Source of the DNA: Notamacropus eugenii
Lineage: Eukaryota > Chordata > Mammalia > Diprotodontia > Macropodidae
Direction of reading: 5' to 3'
Assembly (NCBI RefSeq): GCF_028372415.1
Contig: NC_092873.1
Location: 353,214,660 to 353,278,659 of the forward strand
Length of the DNA: 64,000 nucleotides
This document shows positions 34,557 through 47,235 of the stretch, piece by piece (the stretch's first letter is position 1; each line of letters begins with the position of its first letter). A model generated the notes under the pieces. That model did no database searches. It was given only the letters and a program-made list of their open reading frames with translations, and was not told the origin of the DNA. Made by a program: the position numbers and the translations under genes.

Positions 34557-37363
34557 TAATTTTCTTTTTTCCCCTTTAATTAATTAATTAATTTTTAGTT
34601 TTCAACATTCGTTTCCACAAGATTTTGAGTTCTAAATTTTCTCCCCATCTCTCCCCTCCCCACCCCAAAACATCATGCATTCTGATTACCCCTTCCCCCA
34701 ATCTGCTCTCCCTTCTATCACACCCCTCCCTTCCCTTATCTCCATCTTCTCTCTTTTCTTGTAGGACCAAGATAGATTTCTATACCTCATTATCTGTATT
34801 TCTTATTTTTCAGTTGCATCCAAAAACAATTCTCAACATTTATTCCTTAAACTTTGAGTTCCAATTTCTCTCCCTTTCTTCCTCCCCATCCATCCTCACT
34901 GAGAAGGCAAGCAATTCAATATAAGCTACATATATGTGTAGTTTTGCAAATGACTTCCATAATAGTCATATTGTGAAAGACTAATTATATTTCCCTCCAT
35001 CCTATCCTGCCCATATTTATTCTATTCTCTCTTTAGACCTTGTCCCTCTCCTAAAGTGATTACTTCTTATTACTCTCTCCTCCTGTTTGCCCGCCCTTCT
35101 ATAATCCCCCCATCCTACTTATCCCCTTCTCCCCTACTTTTCTGTAGTGTAAGATAGATTTTCATGCCAAATTGTGTGTGCATGTTATTCCCTCCTTAAG
35201 CCAAATGTGATGAGAGTAAGCTTCACTTTTTCCCTCTCACCTCCCCCCTTTTCCCCTCCACTAAAAAAGCTTTTTCTTGCCTCTTTTATGAGAGATAATT
35301 TGCCCCATTCTATTTCTCCCTTTCTCCTCTGAATATATTCCTCTCTCACACCTTAATTTTATTTTTTTAGATATCATCCCTTCCTATTCAACTCACCCTG
35401 TGCTGTCTGTCTCTCTCTCTCTGTCTCTGTCTCTGTCTCTCCCTCCAACTACCCAAATACTGAGAAAAGTTTCAAGAGTTACAAATATTATCTTTCCATG
35501 TAGGAATGTAAACAGTTTAGCTTTAGCAAGTCCTTTATGATTTCTCTTTCCTGTTTACCTTTTCATGCTTCTCTTGATTCTTGTGTTTGAAAGTCAAATT
35601 TTCTATTCAGCTCTGATCTTTTCATCAAGAGTGCTTGAAAGTCCTCTATGTCACTGAATGATCATTTTTTCCCCTCAGTTTTGCTGGGTAAGTGATTCTT
35701 GGTTTTAATTCTAGCTTCTTTGACTTCTGGAATATCATATTCCAAGCCCTGTGATCCCTTAATGTAGAAGCTGCTAGATCTTGTGTTATCTTGATTGTAT
35801 TTCCACAATACTCAAATTGTTTTTTTCTGGCTGCTTGCATTATTTTCTCTTTGACCTGGGAACTCTGGAATTTGACTACAATATTCCTAGGAGTTTTTCT
35901 TTTGAGATCTCTCTCAGGAGGTGACCAGTGGATGCTTTCAATGTTTATTTTATCCTCTGGCTCTAGAATATCAGGGCAGTTTTCCTTGATAATTTCATGA
36001 AAGACAATGTCTAGGCTCTTTTTTTGATCATAACTTTCAGGTAGTCCCATAATTTTTAAATTGTCTCTCCTGGATCTATTTTCCAGGTCAGTTGTTTTTC
36101 CAATGAGATATTTCACATTGTCTTCTATTTTTTCATTCTTTTGGTTTTGTTTTGTAATTTCTTGGCTTCTCATAAAGTCATTAGCTTCCATCTGCTCCAT
36201 TCTAATTTTGAAAGAACTATTTTCTTCAGTGAGCTTTTGAACCTCCTTTTCCATTTGGCTAATTCTGCTTTTTAAAGCATTCTTCTCCTCATTGACTTTT
36301 TGGGCCTCTTTTGTCTTTTGAGTTAGTCTATTTTTAAAGGTGTTATTTTCTTCAGGGTTTTTTTGGGTCTCCTTTAGTAAGCTGCTGACTCACTTTTCAT
36401 AATTTTCTTCCATTGCTCTCATTTCTCTTCGCAATTTTTCCTCCACCTCTCTTACTTGATTTTCAAAATCTTTTTTGAGCTCTTCCATGGCCAGAGACCA
36501 TTGCATATTTATTTTGGAGGTTCTGGATGCAGAAGTCTTCACTTTTATGTCTTCCTCTGATGGCAAGCATTGTTCTTCCTCATCTGAAAGGTTGGAAGAA
36601 AATGTTTGTTCACCAAGAAAGTAATCTTCTATAGTCTTATTTTTTTCTCTTTTTTGGGCATTTTCCCAGTCAGTTACTTGACTTTTGAGTCCTTTGTCAA
36701 GAGGAGGATATACTGGGCCCTGTAAGTTCTCAGTTCCTCCAAGGTGGCACAATCAAGGGAGAGGAATTTACTCCTCTCCTGACCTGAGCTCTGGTCTGGG
36801 AGCTACCAAGGCTTTTCTGCCCAGAATCTGCAAGTAGAATTCACTTTCCAGAGCCTTTACCAGCTCCACCATGCCAGCACTCTTCCTCACCCCAGGACCA
36901 CCATTCAGGGCTGACACCCAGATCAGGGTCTTTAGGCCGAGGGCTTCAAAAATGACTGCTGCCTGGGGCTAGGGTTCAGGGGACCCTGCTCCCTTCTCAC
37001 CCAGGTGAAAAAGCTTTCTTACTGACCTCTGAAACTGTCTTTCGCATTTGTGGGTCAAGGGATCTGGGAACCTCAGCTGCTGGCAGGATTCTGCCCCTGA
37101 TGCCTGCTCTGGTCCTGTCTGTGCCTACTGCGTAGCCAAGGCTTGACTGGGCTCTGTGGGCAGTGTCTTGCTCTGCGCCCTGTGAGACCTTTCCTGTCAG
37201 CCTTCCAGGCTGCCTTGGGCTGGAAATCTCTTTCACTCTGTTGTTTTGTGGCTTCTGCTACTCTAGAATTTGTCTAGAGTCATTTTTTACAGGTATTTTA
37301 TAGGCTGTGGGGGAAGAAATAGAACAGGGTGTCTTTCTACTCAGTCATCTTGGCTCTGCCCCT
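34557..37363 (-). mobile_element. HAL1 (half-L1) element, apparently full length
   Basis: A 2.8 kb minus-strand element is flanked by a perfect 16-bp direct repeat GAGGGAAGGCATTTTT (34541-34556 and 37364-37379). The 5' end at 37363 reads GGGGCAGAGCCAAGATGACT, as in L1 5' ends. An L1 ORF1-like frame runs 36752-35646, about 369 codons with one in-frame TGA near 36390: a coiled-coil N-terminal half, then the RNA-binding part (SRRDNLKIMGLPESYDQKK). No reverse transcriptase region follows; an A/G-rich 3' UTR leads straight to an A-rich end at 34557-34575. ORF1 without ORF2 is the HAL1 design, which depends on L1 enzymes. It split a reversed L2 copy (34515-34556 and 37364 onward). Confidence 0.85.
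35646..36752 (-). CDS. L1 ORF1p-like reading frame of the HAL1 element
   Basis: Residues 1-120 (start MCHLGGTENLQGPVYPPLDK) and, after a single TGA codon, about 250 further residues in the same frame. The first part and middle are charged heptad sequence (LRREMRAMEENYEK; KLTEENSSFKIRMEQMEAND). The C-terminal part contains YLIGKTTDLENRSRRDNLKI, SIHWSPPERDLKRKTPRNIV and QDLAASTLRDHRAWN, like the RRM and C-terminal domain of L1 ORF1p, a trimeric nucleic-acid chaperone. The upstream limit is only the first Met after a stop; the true start could differ. Confidence 0.8.
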
Positions 37364-37990
37364 GAGGGAAGGCATTTTTAAGGGAGATGGGGAACGGCTT
37401 CTGGGATAAGATAGGAAGCAGAGATGAAGAGAAAGAAAGTTCCAGGCACTGGGGACAGCAAGTGAAAATGTTGGTGAATCAGAGCCAGACATGAAGTGTT
37501 TAGCAAGAGAAAGAGCAAGGAGGTGGGTGTTTCTGGATCATACAGTAAGTCTTGTAGGGAAAGTTGTGTGTAAGAATTAATAAGACTGGAATGATAGGAA
37601 GGGCCCCAGTTATAGAGGGCATTAAACACCAGACAGGTGGTGCAATGGTTAGAGCACCAGCTCTGGAGTCAAGACTGAGCTCAAATCTAGCCTCAGACAT
37701 TAACTAATTGGGTGACCCTGTGCAAGTCGCTTACCCCCAATTGCCTCCCAGCAACACCAAACAGGATTTTATATTTGGTGTTGGAGGCAATAGGGAGCCA
37801 CTGGAGTTGACTGGACTTGGGGGAATCTGAATCAGATCTGAGTTTTAGGAAGATCAATTTGATAGCTCAGTAGAGGATAGTTTGGAGTGGTAAGAAATTT
37901 GTGGCAGGGAAAACAGCCATGAGGGATTTTGCAATAGTACAGGCATAGGGTGATGAGGGCCTGAACCAAGATGGTGGCAATGTCAGAGGA
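37364..37990 (-). mobile_element. L2 LINE fragment with inserted SINE piece
   Basis: GAGATGAAGAGAAAGAAAGT, AAGGGCCCCAGTTATAGAGG and AATAGGGAGCCACTGGAGTT are L2 in reverse. A plus-strand CORE-SINE head and core lies at about 37630-37765 (CAGGTGGTGCAATGGTTAGA). Confidence 0.8.
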
Positions 37991-38589
37991 GAAGGGGTCA
38001 TATATGAGAGGAGTTGTGTGAAGGTTAACTGACTCACAGAAGAAATATATTTAATTTCTCCAATAGGTGGCACTACACACAAGTCACCATTCAAATAGTC
38101 TTTTTTTTTCAGATTCTGGAGCACATTTACAACCTTCCCACCATTAGTTTTGAATGGCTTGGTCAGTGACAAATTCATGCTGGCCAGGTTCTGGATTTTA
38201 ACCTAAGGGTGATGTAAAATATTGCTCACAATTTTACAATTGCAAATGGGAAAATTTTATGGCTCCAGTTTCCACATTGCATTTATAGAATTTTTCCTTC
38301 TCAGAGGGGGTCTGAATCTTTTTCTATTATAGATACCTTTGGCAGTCTGGTCAAGCCTATGGAGCTCTTCTTAGAATCATGTTTCTAAAAGCATAAAATA
38401 AAATGAATAGAATTATAAAGGAAACTAATTCTATTGAAGTATAGTTATGAAAATGTTAAAAAGCCAAGTCAAACCACAGATTCATGGACCCCAGGTTAAG
38501 ATGCCCTGCTCCATATTTATATCATGCAACCAATGGAGCTGAGTATTTAACATAGAAAAGATTCGGGAGGAAAAAAGTTTCAATGCTCC

Positions 38590-39320
38590 TATTATCAGTT
38601 AAATCAACAAGCATTTATTGTTGTTGTTCAGTTGTTTTCAGTCATGTCTGAATCTTTCTGATCCCATTTGGGGTTTTCTTGGCAAAGATACTGGAGTGGT
38701 TTGCCATTTCTTTCAACAGATCATTTTACAGATGAGGAAACTGAGATAAACAGAGTTAAATGACTTGCTAAGGATCACACAGTTAGGAAGTATCCAAGAC
38801 CAGATTTTAACTCAGCAAGTGAGTCTTCCTGACTCCAGGCCCAGCACTCTATCTACTTCGACATCTAGATGCCTTAAGCATTTATTGAGGACCTGCTATG
38901 TTCCAGGTACCCAAACAAAGGAGAAAGACAACCCCTGCTCTCAAGGAGTGCACAGTCAAATGGAAGAGACAACATGAGAACAGCTACGTACAAACAAGAT
39001 ATATAGAAGGTGAATTGGAAATTATCTCTGAGGGAAGGCATTAAAGAAAATGCATTTGAAGCTGGAACTCGAAAGGAAGCCAGGAGATGGAGATGAGGAG
39101 GGAAAGAATTCCAGTCATGGGGACAACAAGTGGAAATGCCTGGAACTGGGAGATGGAGTGTCTTGTGGGAGGAATAAAAAAGAGGCCAGTGTCTTTGGAC
39201 CATAGAGTAAGTGAGGGGAGTAAGATATAAGAAGACTGGAAAGGCCGCATGGGGCCAAGATGTAGGGGGCTTTCAAAACCCAACAGAGGATTATGGAGAC
39301 AAACAGGAGCCCCTAGAGTT
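38590..39320 (-). mobile_element. L2 LINE fragment with inserted SINE
   Basis: The tail in reverse is at 38600 (AACAAGCATTTATT) and resumes at 38875 (AAGCATTTATTGAGGACCTG); the body runs to 39320 (AAGGAAGCCAGGAGATGGAG). The repeated AAGCATTTATT is the SINE's target-site duplication. The interval 37991-38590 shows nothing recognised. Confidence 0.8.
38618..38873 (-). mobile_element. CORE-SINE inserted in the L2 tail
   Basis: TTGTTGTTCAGTTGTTTTCA to the reversed head CTATCTACTTCGACATCTAG, nearly complete. Confidence 0.85.
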
Positions 39321-40169
39321 TACTGGTTGGTCAGATGATCCAAGAATGTTCTTTTAAATGGGCAAGTTATAGACAGGGAAGCAGTGGTGTTCTGGGCCTA
39401 GCTCTGAGTCCCAGACTAGTTAATGAAAGCACAAGAGAAAGCTAGGCAAGTTCTGAGAGATGGATCAGTGTCCTACTCTTACCAGTTGAAGAGACTTTCA
39501 GAAGTTGTGCCCAGTGGGCTGCACTCCTTTTCTCAGCAGCCTCATTCAGCTCGTCTGGAATCTGTCTTTCCTCCATTCATCCCAAGGCAGACCGCTGTGG
39601 TCACTGCCTGGTAACCTCTCCCCTCTCACAAAGAAAAAAACGGTCTCAGTCTTAAAGGCAAAAACCTAAAGATAAAAGAGAGGAAGGCAGACCTACCTGC
39701 ACATGCCCCAGGGCAGATAATTTGAGAAACCCAGAATGAAGCCGCAGTTACAGATGTTAAGGATTATCGTTATATCCCAAAGGGGTTTACCAAGTGGCCG
39801 GGGCCTTAATGGTTGTCCTAATAAAACAGGAATTTGGGGGGGGGGGGAATGAGAAAAAGAGGGATGGAGAAGAAATGCTGGCATTAAGAGTTAGCAGCAG
39901 GTGTCAAGCAGAGGGCAGAAGGGTTTGGTGTTGATTTAATTCCATTCAGTTAGAGACTGGTTAAGCACTTGTGGTGTGCAAGGTTCTGTAGTAAAGGGCA
40001 AAGACAAGAAGATAAAAATAAGGTTGCTCCTGTCATCAAGGAGATTACTGTCTAAGGGGGTGGGAGGCTGAGATTAAGACAACAGTGTAGTTGGAAGACA
40101 TCAAGATGTAAATAAGTGGAACCCAAGATAGAGACAGCAATGAAGAGCAATTCATAGTACTACAGCAGA

Positions 40170-40315
40170 ATATGGAGGGAGAGAGAGAGACAGAGAGACA
40201 GAGAGAGGGAGAGAGAGACAGAGAGAGAGACAGACAGAGAGAGGGAGAGAGGGAGAGACAGAGAGAGAGACAGAGAGAGAGACAGAGAGAGAGACAGACA
40301 CAGACGCAGACTCAC
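40170..40315. repeat. Long (GA/CAGA)n purine-rich tract
   Basis: Over 130 bp of GAGAGA and GAGACAGA repeats on the plus strand, almost free of T. The flanks 39330-40170 and 40320-41200 are mostly unique, with a G13 run near 39836 and an L2/MIR-like remnant at 39945-40060. Confidence 0.9.
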
Positions 40316-41219
40316 AGAGGTGGACAGCACTGGGAGGTGGAAGTGAAGAGGGGATCAGAAAGGTTGGATCCAAACCAAGAAGAGTTTAAGTGCCTACTAC
40401 GTGTACGACAATATGCCAAGTGCTGGAGGACATAACATTAGCTGTGTTGCTGCCCTCTGGGAATTTAGTTTTTATGTGGATGTCATAGGCACTAATAATT
40501 ACACAAAATAATACGCACTACGTGCATGAGAGAGGTGCTAAGTGAAACTCGATCTGCGTAGGGTTGAGTAAGACATCAGAGGTTGAGGCTGAAGGAAAGA
40601 TTGGCAATGAGAACGGGCCCCGCGGGTCCTTTCCATTTTACAGAGGTGAAAACCAAGATGGAGGAGGGAGGAGTGGTCAGGCAAAGTTGCTGGAGGGAGT
40701 GGTGGCTCTGGCTATCAGGGCAATAATGGGAACAGAGGAGTTGGGGACAGCCTAGGAACCGGTCCGCTAACCAGTTTAACCAGGGACTAGTTTCGACTTT
40801 GTGAGTTCAAAGGCAGCAGGAGTACACCACATGCAAAGGAGAGCAACAAACTTAACCCTTTCATAGCCTCGCTCCGGCCAGGACTTAGGTTGCCAGAAGT
40901 TGGGTGGGTGGAGAGTTGAATTGAACCAACTTTGTCCAGCCACCTTTGTGAGGGGTAGGGTGGGGGAGGGGGAGGGGGAATAGGAGGCAGGTAATGGTAG
41001 GTCTTGGGGGGAATGCACTTAGACTGTGTTGAAGCCGGGCACGCTAAAGGTGGATGAGTGAGTGGGGGCGGGGTTGGGACCTTTCTCTTGTTACAAGGAT
41101 ACCCCTCTGGGATCCCTTCCTTCCCATCATGGATCACAACCTCATCCCCATTTGCCCCTGGTTCCAGTGGGTGCAGGTAGCACCGGGATTGGATTTCCTG
41201 TGTTATGAATATTCAGTGG

Positions 41220-41305
41220 TTTGCACCCAGCCTCGACTCCTGTTTACTTAGCCGGGAGGAGCTGAGTTTCAGTTCACCTTGGCTCGGAAGAAGCAGCCGG
41301 AGCAG
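41220..41305 (+). promoter_or_regulatory. Candidate PRR15L promoter and noncoding first exon
   Basis: A GC-richer patch in otherwise repeat-rich DNA contains a FOXA-like TGTTTAC at 41241 and ends in AGCAG followed by GTACCT, a plausible donor at 41306. The exon could splice to the PRR15L coding exon acceptor at 46051. The transcription start is not visible, so the left limit is a guess. Conserved spacing and the epithelial-factor site favour this reading, but there is no direct transcript evidence. Confidence 0.4.
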
Positions 41306-44300
41306 GTACCTAGCTCCCGCACCTGTTTCTCCCGAACCTGACATGCAGCTGCTGTCCCTGGGGTCGCTCCTGTCCCAGCCCACCTCTCCACTCCGCTCTC
41401 CAGCGTTCTGGGCTCCAAGCCTTGCCTGACAGCCTCAGAGACTCCTGCCTCCCCCATTCTCACTCTGCTGCCCTCACCCCATCCCCGGGAAAGGTCTCCA
41501 CCAGAGAAGTCTGGATTAACAGGTACAAGTGGAAGACAGAGTGGTGGGCAGATCAGATGAAACCAGGGACGTAACCATCTCACAGCCCAGAGTGCCCAGT
41601 TTAGCTCCAAAGTGGACTGGGCATCCCAATTCTCCTTGGGCAGGTGGGCAGACACAGGGCTCAGTATACTGGGTTCTTGGAGTTGTTCCAGATCTCTGGC
41701 AGGATTTTTTTCCCTCTGGGAGTTTCACTAGGAAATGTTTCTCTTTTAACTCTTGCTTTGCTTGGGTATCTCAGACATGAGTGGATGAGATCATAATTTC
41801 CCTCTGTAGGACATCTCTGTTCATACTACCCATGGCAGGGAAGTACAATTGGGCTATTGCAGATTGGTGGTGCAGGAAGAATGCATGGTATCTTTCAAAC
41901 CCTGAAAGGTTCTACATGCTGTGCCCAGCCCCACCCTTCACCTTCACTCTGAGGGCCCTTTTTAGTCAATGGTTAACTTGTTACTTATGGAAAGCAACAT
42001 GTAAGAAGAGCTGGTGCCTAGGCTTGAGGGTGGGTGGATAGTATAAAGATCGAGCAACTGAAACGAGTGGGACAGAACCTGGATTGATTCTGCCGGAGCA
42101 TCTTGGCAGGCTGTGGGTCCTTTCCTAGAGTCATTTCTTCCATGAAAGCCTGTTTGGGTATGTGTTTTGTGTGGCATTCTTGCCATGCTGTGGTAAGTGG
42201 TACCAGGAGAGGCTGGTGAGGACAGAGGGTCCTGCTTTTTATCTCTGGATAGGTTCTCTCATAGGTTATATTCCCCTGTAGGCTGTGTCAGAGCCTCTGG
42301 GGTTTTGCAAACAGTTGTCTTAATGGGGATAATTTTTGTCTCTGAAGTGAATTCCAGGGCCCTATGGCAGGGGTCAAGCCTTTGCTTTGCTTATTTCAGG
42401 AAGGGACCCTCAGGGTTGCATATCTTAGCCCCACTAAGATGGGGCACTTGGGTGCTAGAGACTTACATACTTCAATCCTCTGTGCTGTGCAGGTGTGTTA
42501 GTTATGAGTATATATGAAGGTGCAGTCTATAAAGCCGTCAGATTTTGTCTGAATCTCAGTCTAACTGCCCTTAAGCAGCTCACTGCAATGCCGTAAAGAA
42601 ATAGGCTCCCTCCACAAAGCAAAGGGCAAACCCCCTCTGCTTTAACAGAGTGTCAAAAAGTTGATCACTCTATAGTCACTGCTCCAGATGGGCTTAGCTG
42701 GACTGGTCTCCGGATGATGCTCATACAGACAGTTTAACAGACCTTATGAACTTGGATAGCCATGGCAGAATGAGGCATCAGAGGACAATGGTGGAATCCC
42801 ATCTACCCCACTAACGCCTACTAAAGGAATCTTGTGAATTGCTCTTGTAATGTAAAACAGGATCACCCCCCCTAAATTTATTGATTTTGTAGATGTAGAT
42901 TTTCTCATATTAGGCTTGCTAAATTAAGATTCACTTGTATTGTAGTGCTTAGATAGGGTGACCCCCTAAGACAGATGAGTCTGGGCATAAGGGGGCACCT
43001 CCAGGAGGCATGATAAGAAATGATACTATGACGGGGCATTTAACTGAGGTGCCATCTTGAAGAGCCTCAGGGAGACATCTGAGATGATTCTGCTTCCTTC
43101 CCACAGACTTCTATAGAGAGAATTTTCTTCCTTGCCTCCTTACTTGCCAGGGATGAGATTGCATGAATATGAACTATGTACTGATTACAAAGTACTAAGT
43201 TGGTTATATTTTCATGGAAATGGGAAGATGCTGTTCTTTCAAAGAGGAATGGCTGTAGGGACTGTTTAGTGGAAAAAGTCAATGCAGTGAGCCAGAGCCT
43301 TTGGGTTCTGTTTGCCAACACTGGGAGATAAGAATTTGTCCCTGGTCCCATAATGGCTGGGGAAGAAAAGGTATACAGTATGTTGCCCATGGCTCGCAGC
43401 TGCTTTGCTCTTCTTGCCTTTCAGGTTCCTTCTAGGAGCTGTTCTGGAATATCTAGACCTGTACAAGGCTGTACTATGCCCAGATTTTGAGGCAACTTGC
43501 CAAAGTAAACCTCCCAGACTGTCCCCTTGGTCTTACCCTCCTTCCTAGGTGGGCACTTGTCATTGAAAGCATTAATTTGGCCACTTCCAAGGACAGGCTA
43601 CCTTTATTTCCTTCCCTTTCACTTCCACCAAGGTGCCTGAGACCTCCTCAGATTACCTCCTGGTACCTGAGGTTGACTACAGTCAACAGAGTGGGGAATG
43701 CCCACCCTGGACAAACAGGCAGAAGGGAACCTATTGGATCTGTGTTGTGGAGAAAAGGGTGGGTATCATGATTGGCTGGAGGGCTTCAGCATTGACAGAC
43801 AGACAAGGGTCAGCTGATTCCCTGGCCTATACTTGGGTCTCCTGGTCTCAAGGGGAGAGGACCCATTAACTTTCTTCAGTCTGGAGTGGACCTTTCTGGT
43901 CTAAACATATGGCTTTCCTCCCAGCCCTTATTCAGCTTTTCCCTGGTATTTTCTATATTAGACTCCAATTTCTCCCTTTGAATCTTTGGATTTCATGCTG
44001 TGCTACCTCTTGTTTCTCTGTCTGTTCCCAGCTTGGCTGTTTCTCAATTTATTTTGTCTCCTATTTCCTTCTCCCATCTCACCTTTCTCTGCCCTTCAAC
44101 CTGGCCTTTCATCATCTCTGTCCAGGATAACCTTATCCTAGCCAACTTATTCTTTAAAGATCCCAATTTCCCAATCCTCTTCAAAGCCCTTTTGGAAAAT
44201 CTAATAATCATCATTACCCATATTTGCTTTTCATAGCACTTTCAAATATAACACATTCTAGGACTCTGGCTCAATGAGGTTAACACAAGATCACACAACT

Positions 44301-46051
44301 AGAACCCAGTTCTCTTCTGACCCCAAGCTTAGTACTCCATTACATCCTCTTGCCTTATCTAACTGTATCTTGTGAAAAAGGCTGGACAGATAGACCTTAA
44401 AAACAAAACAAACAAAAACCCTTTTTGACCATGTTTGAACACTATCCCCAAGCTTATCTAATGCTTTATTAAGATTAAATTGGAAACAACTCTGCTCTTC
44501 ATGCTGAAATTTCCACCAACAGGATGATTCCATTATAGTAGTCCATTCAAACCCTCACATGACTTTCCTTTCAGCCTTAGTTTAGTACCAACACTGAAAT
44601 GTACTGGGGGATATTTTAAAGATAAATGCTTTTATATCTTCCCCAGTGCCTACCAAGGAGCATTTCAAGGAAAGAAATGTCTACTGAAGGACTTCAGAGA
44701 ATGATCCAGCCTTCCTTGGATTGAGTGATAGGGGTCATTCAGTTGAGGTCCTTATTTGAAAGAGAAAGAAGCTGTGGCACACAATGACAGGATGTACTTT
44801 GCCCAAAGTCATGCAGAGAGCCAGTTATAGAGTAAGGCTAAAGCCAGGGTCACCTGACTCCTAGCTCAAGGGTTAGAAATATTGATTATGGGAGATTACC
44901 TCTTCCAGCTGACGCGGTCACCACTGAAAGTTCTAAAGCTTAGAAGTGAAGGAAAAGAGAAGCGAGAGACAAGAAAGAGGTGTCATTGGGCTGGGAGTGA
45001 TTGGGGACCACCACCAATCCTCTTGGAAGGCACTTTACAGACACATGTAGAAAAGGCTTCTTGCCTCTCTATTGGTTCATGTGTCTTGTTGCATAAGCAG
45101 AAGAGCTGTGTCCCTTATACAGGAATTAAAGTAAAACAAATTTATACAAAAAACTAGCCATGATACAAAACACAGCATCCTTCCATTTGGTGTCACTCTC
45201 TGACCCCTGCTGGTGTGGAGCCTCAGTCACTGTGTCTGCCCATCTCCAACAGTTTATTATATGCAGGGCTTCTTAAAACTTTTTCCACTCCCCACCCCTT
45301 CAATGCTTCTTATTATCCTCTAATAATGATTAGACAATGTGTTGGAAAGAGCCTTGAAATTTCAGGAGACTGACACTGTAGACCCAACCCTGCCACTGAC
45401 TACTAATGTGATGTTGGACAGGTCACTTCTCTGGCTCTGAGTTGTACTCCATCAGAGATTCTTAAACTGGGGATCATGAACTTGTTTTTAAGTACACTGA
45501 CAATATTTCAAAATAAATGGTTTCCTTTGTAATCCTATGTTTTTGTTTTGTGTATGTAAAAACAGTACCCTGAGAAGGTGTTTTCTCAGGCTTCACCAGA
45601 CTGTGTCCAGGAAGTCATTTTACAAAAAAGGGGTAAGAGGCCCAGGACTAGATGATTGTGACTTCTTTTCCAACTCTTACATGAGCTGATTCTCTTTGTA
45701 TTTCTTACCTCCAACTACTTTTCTACCTGCTTCCCTATCTATAACCTTCCTGCTTTTTTGGGATACTTCTTTCATCTGGTCCACCAGTCAAGTCCTCAAA
45801 TCATTTGGTTCATTGAAAGCACCATGACAATGGCATTGTGAGTTTGAGAAGCATTCTGGAAATGTTTAGCATTTTCATTCAAATACTTACTTCTCTGTAT
45901 CCCAACTGCTCAGATTGGCACATTTTTTAGGCCTACAATAAAACAGACTGGGATTCTGAGAATAGGCAAGAGGGAACAGGAGGAGACTAGGATTCTACCG
46001 TTCAATCTTGTCTCTTGACTGATGTCCATCTTTCCCTTACACTGGTTCCAG
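41306..46051. other. Putative PRR15L intron 1
   Basis: Mostly unique sequence. MIR-like remnants at about 44740-44870 (minus) and 45340-45480 (plus) are the only repeats I recognise. No additional coding exon is supported; the larger open frames lack splice context and family resemblance. Confidence 0.4.
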
Positions 46052-46085
46052 GAAGTCTCCTCTGAACATTCTGTACCAGGGAATC

Positions 46086-46388
46086 ATGGCAGATGTTGGC
46101 TGGTGGAAGCTGACCTTTATGCGCAAAAAAAAGTCAACCCCCAAGGTGATGTATGAGAGCCCGGACACTTATGCCCACCTAGATGGAGGTACTGAGCCCA
46201 CTCGACCTGAGGGAGTGAGTCCCAACAACAACTTTAATGCCCGGCTAGAGAAAATTGTGGACAAGAACACCAAGGGCAAACACGTCAAGGTCTCCAATTC
46301 TGGCCGATTTAAGGAGAAGAAAAAGGTTCGAGCCACTCTGGTGGAAAATCCCAACCTCTTTGATGATGGAGATGGGAAAAGACAGTGA
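46086..46388 (+). CDS. PRR15L: PRR15L, proline-rich 15-like protein (100 aa)
   Basis: A single coding exon gives 100 aa, against about 101 in human. The N-terminus ([17 protein letters not shown]) and the C-terminal half ([19 protein letters not shown], then [12 protein letters not shown]) match PRR15L as I recall it. The protein is small, basic and without membrane segments; its biochemical function is not established. A good acceptor (TTCCAG) ends at 46051, so the coding exon starts at 46052 with a 34-nt 5' UTR and an upstream noncoding exon is expected. The start codon has an A at -3 and G at +4. It is head-to-head with CDK5RAP3 (about 24 kb apart) and tail-to-tail with PNPO, as in human. 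Identity is secure. Confidence 0.96.
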   Translation: MADVGWWKLTFMRKKKSTPKVMYESPDTYAHLDGGTEPTRPEGVSPNNNFNARLEKIVDKNTKGKHVKVSNSGRFKEKKKVRATLVENPNLFDDGDGKRQ

Positions 46389-47208
46389 AGTATGAGAAGG
46401 GGGATGCTAACTACCTCCTCCTTTCCTACCATCATCTGGATTCTGAAAAGGAAACTGACACTCCAGCCTCTCTGCCTACAGCCCAAGCTTTGCAGAATGT
46501 CCTCTGCCAGCTTCCACACCTTTGGGCAAGGAAATGTCTCTTGTTTATAGATGCATGACTCTCTACTAGGAGAAGGCTGGCCCTAGAAGTCTGGGCTTGT
46601 CCCCACCCCCACATGTAGGGTCCTCCTTAGTTCAAGGACTATATCTGGAAAGACAGAGAGTCAATCCTCATTACAGATCTAGGCAGTGACTCATGGGAGG
46701 GAGGGATGGGTGAAAGTGGAGTGCCATTCCTGTTCTCCAGGAAGAAGGATCAGGGTTGAGTTTGACTTGTTGCTCTCTCCTCCACTTTCACCCACAGCCT
46801 TTTCTCTGTGGGAACTTTTTCTAGAAACTACATGGAATGAGGATGGCACAGTTTCTTCCCCAAGAGTCAGGGGAGCAGGGAGATCCAATCCCTTACCTCA
46901 CTTCTTTTGCACTTCTTGGAACTTTGCCTAAAAAATGTGGCCAGAGGCAGATCCCTCAAACTTCACGCAAGACTCCAAAGGGATAGATTGGTAGATATCA
47001 AATCTGCTAGGAACACTCCCTTCTAAGTATGTCAAGATAGACAACTGACAAAGGGAGAGCTGCATGGCTCTAAGTATTCCTACCCAGGGGAACCACGATG
47101 ACCCATGTATCTACTCTCCTTGTCAGAATATGTAGTTAAGACAAATGCCCCAGATGACATTCTGGGTCTTGAATCTGTTTTAAGTTTGGTCATAAATTTC
47201 TTTTTGGT

Positions 47209-47214
47209 AATAAA
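47209..47214 (+). terminator. Polyadenylation signal of PRR15L
   Basis: An AATAAA lies on the plus strand about 820 nt after the PRR15L stop codon, making 46389 to about 47235 the 3' UTR. No earlier canonical hexamer was noticed in that stretch. Confidence 0.7.
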
Positions 47215-47235
47215 CATGACTTGAAAGTGGAGGGT

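Noticed and set aside
40152-40435. Arg/Glu- and Ser/Leu-repeat open frames on both strands
   Set aside because: Low-complexity translation of the GA/CAGA tract.
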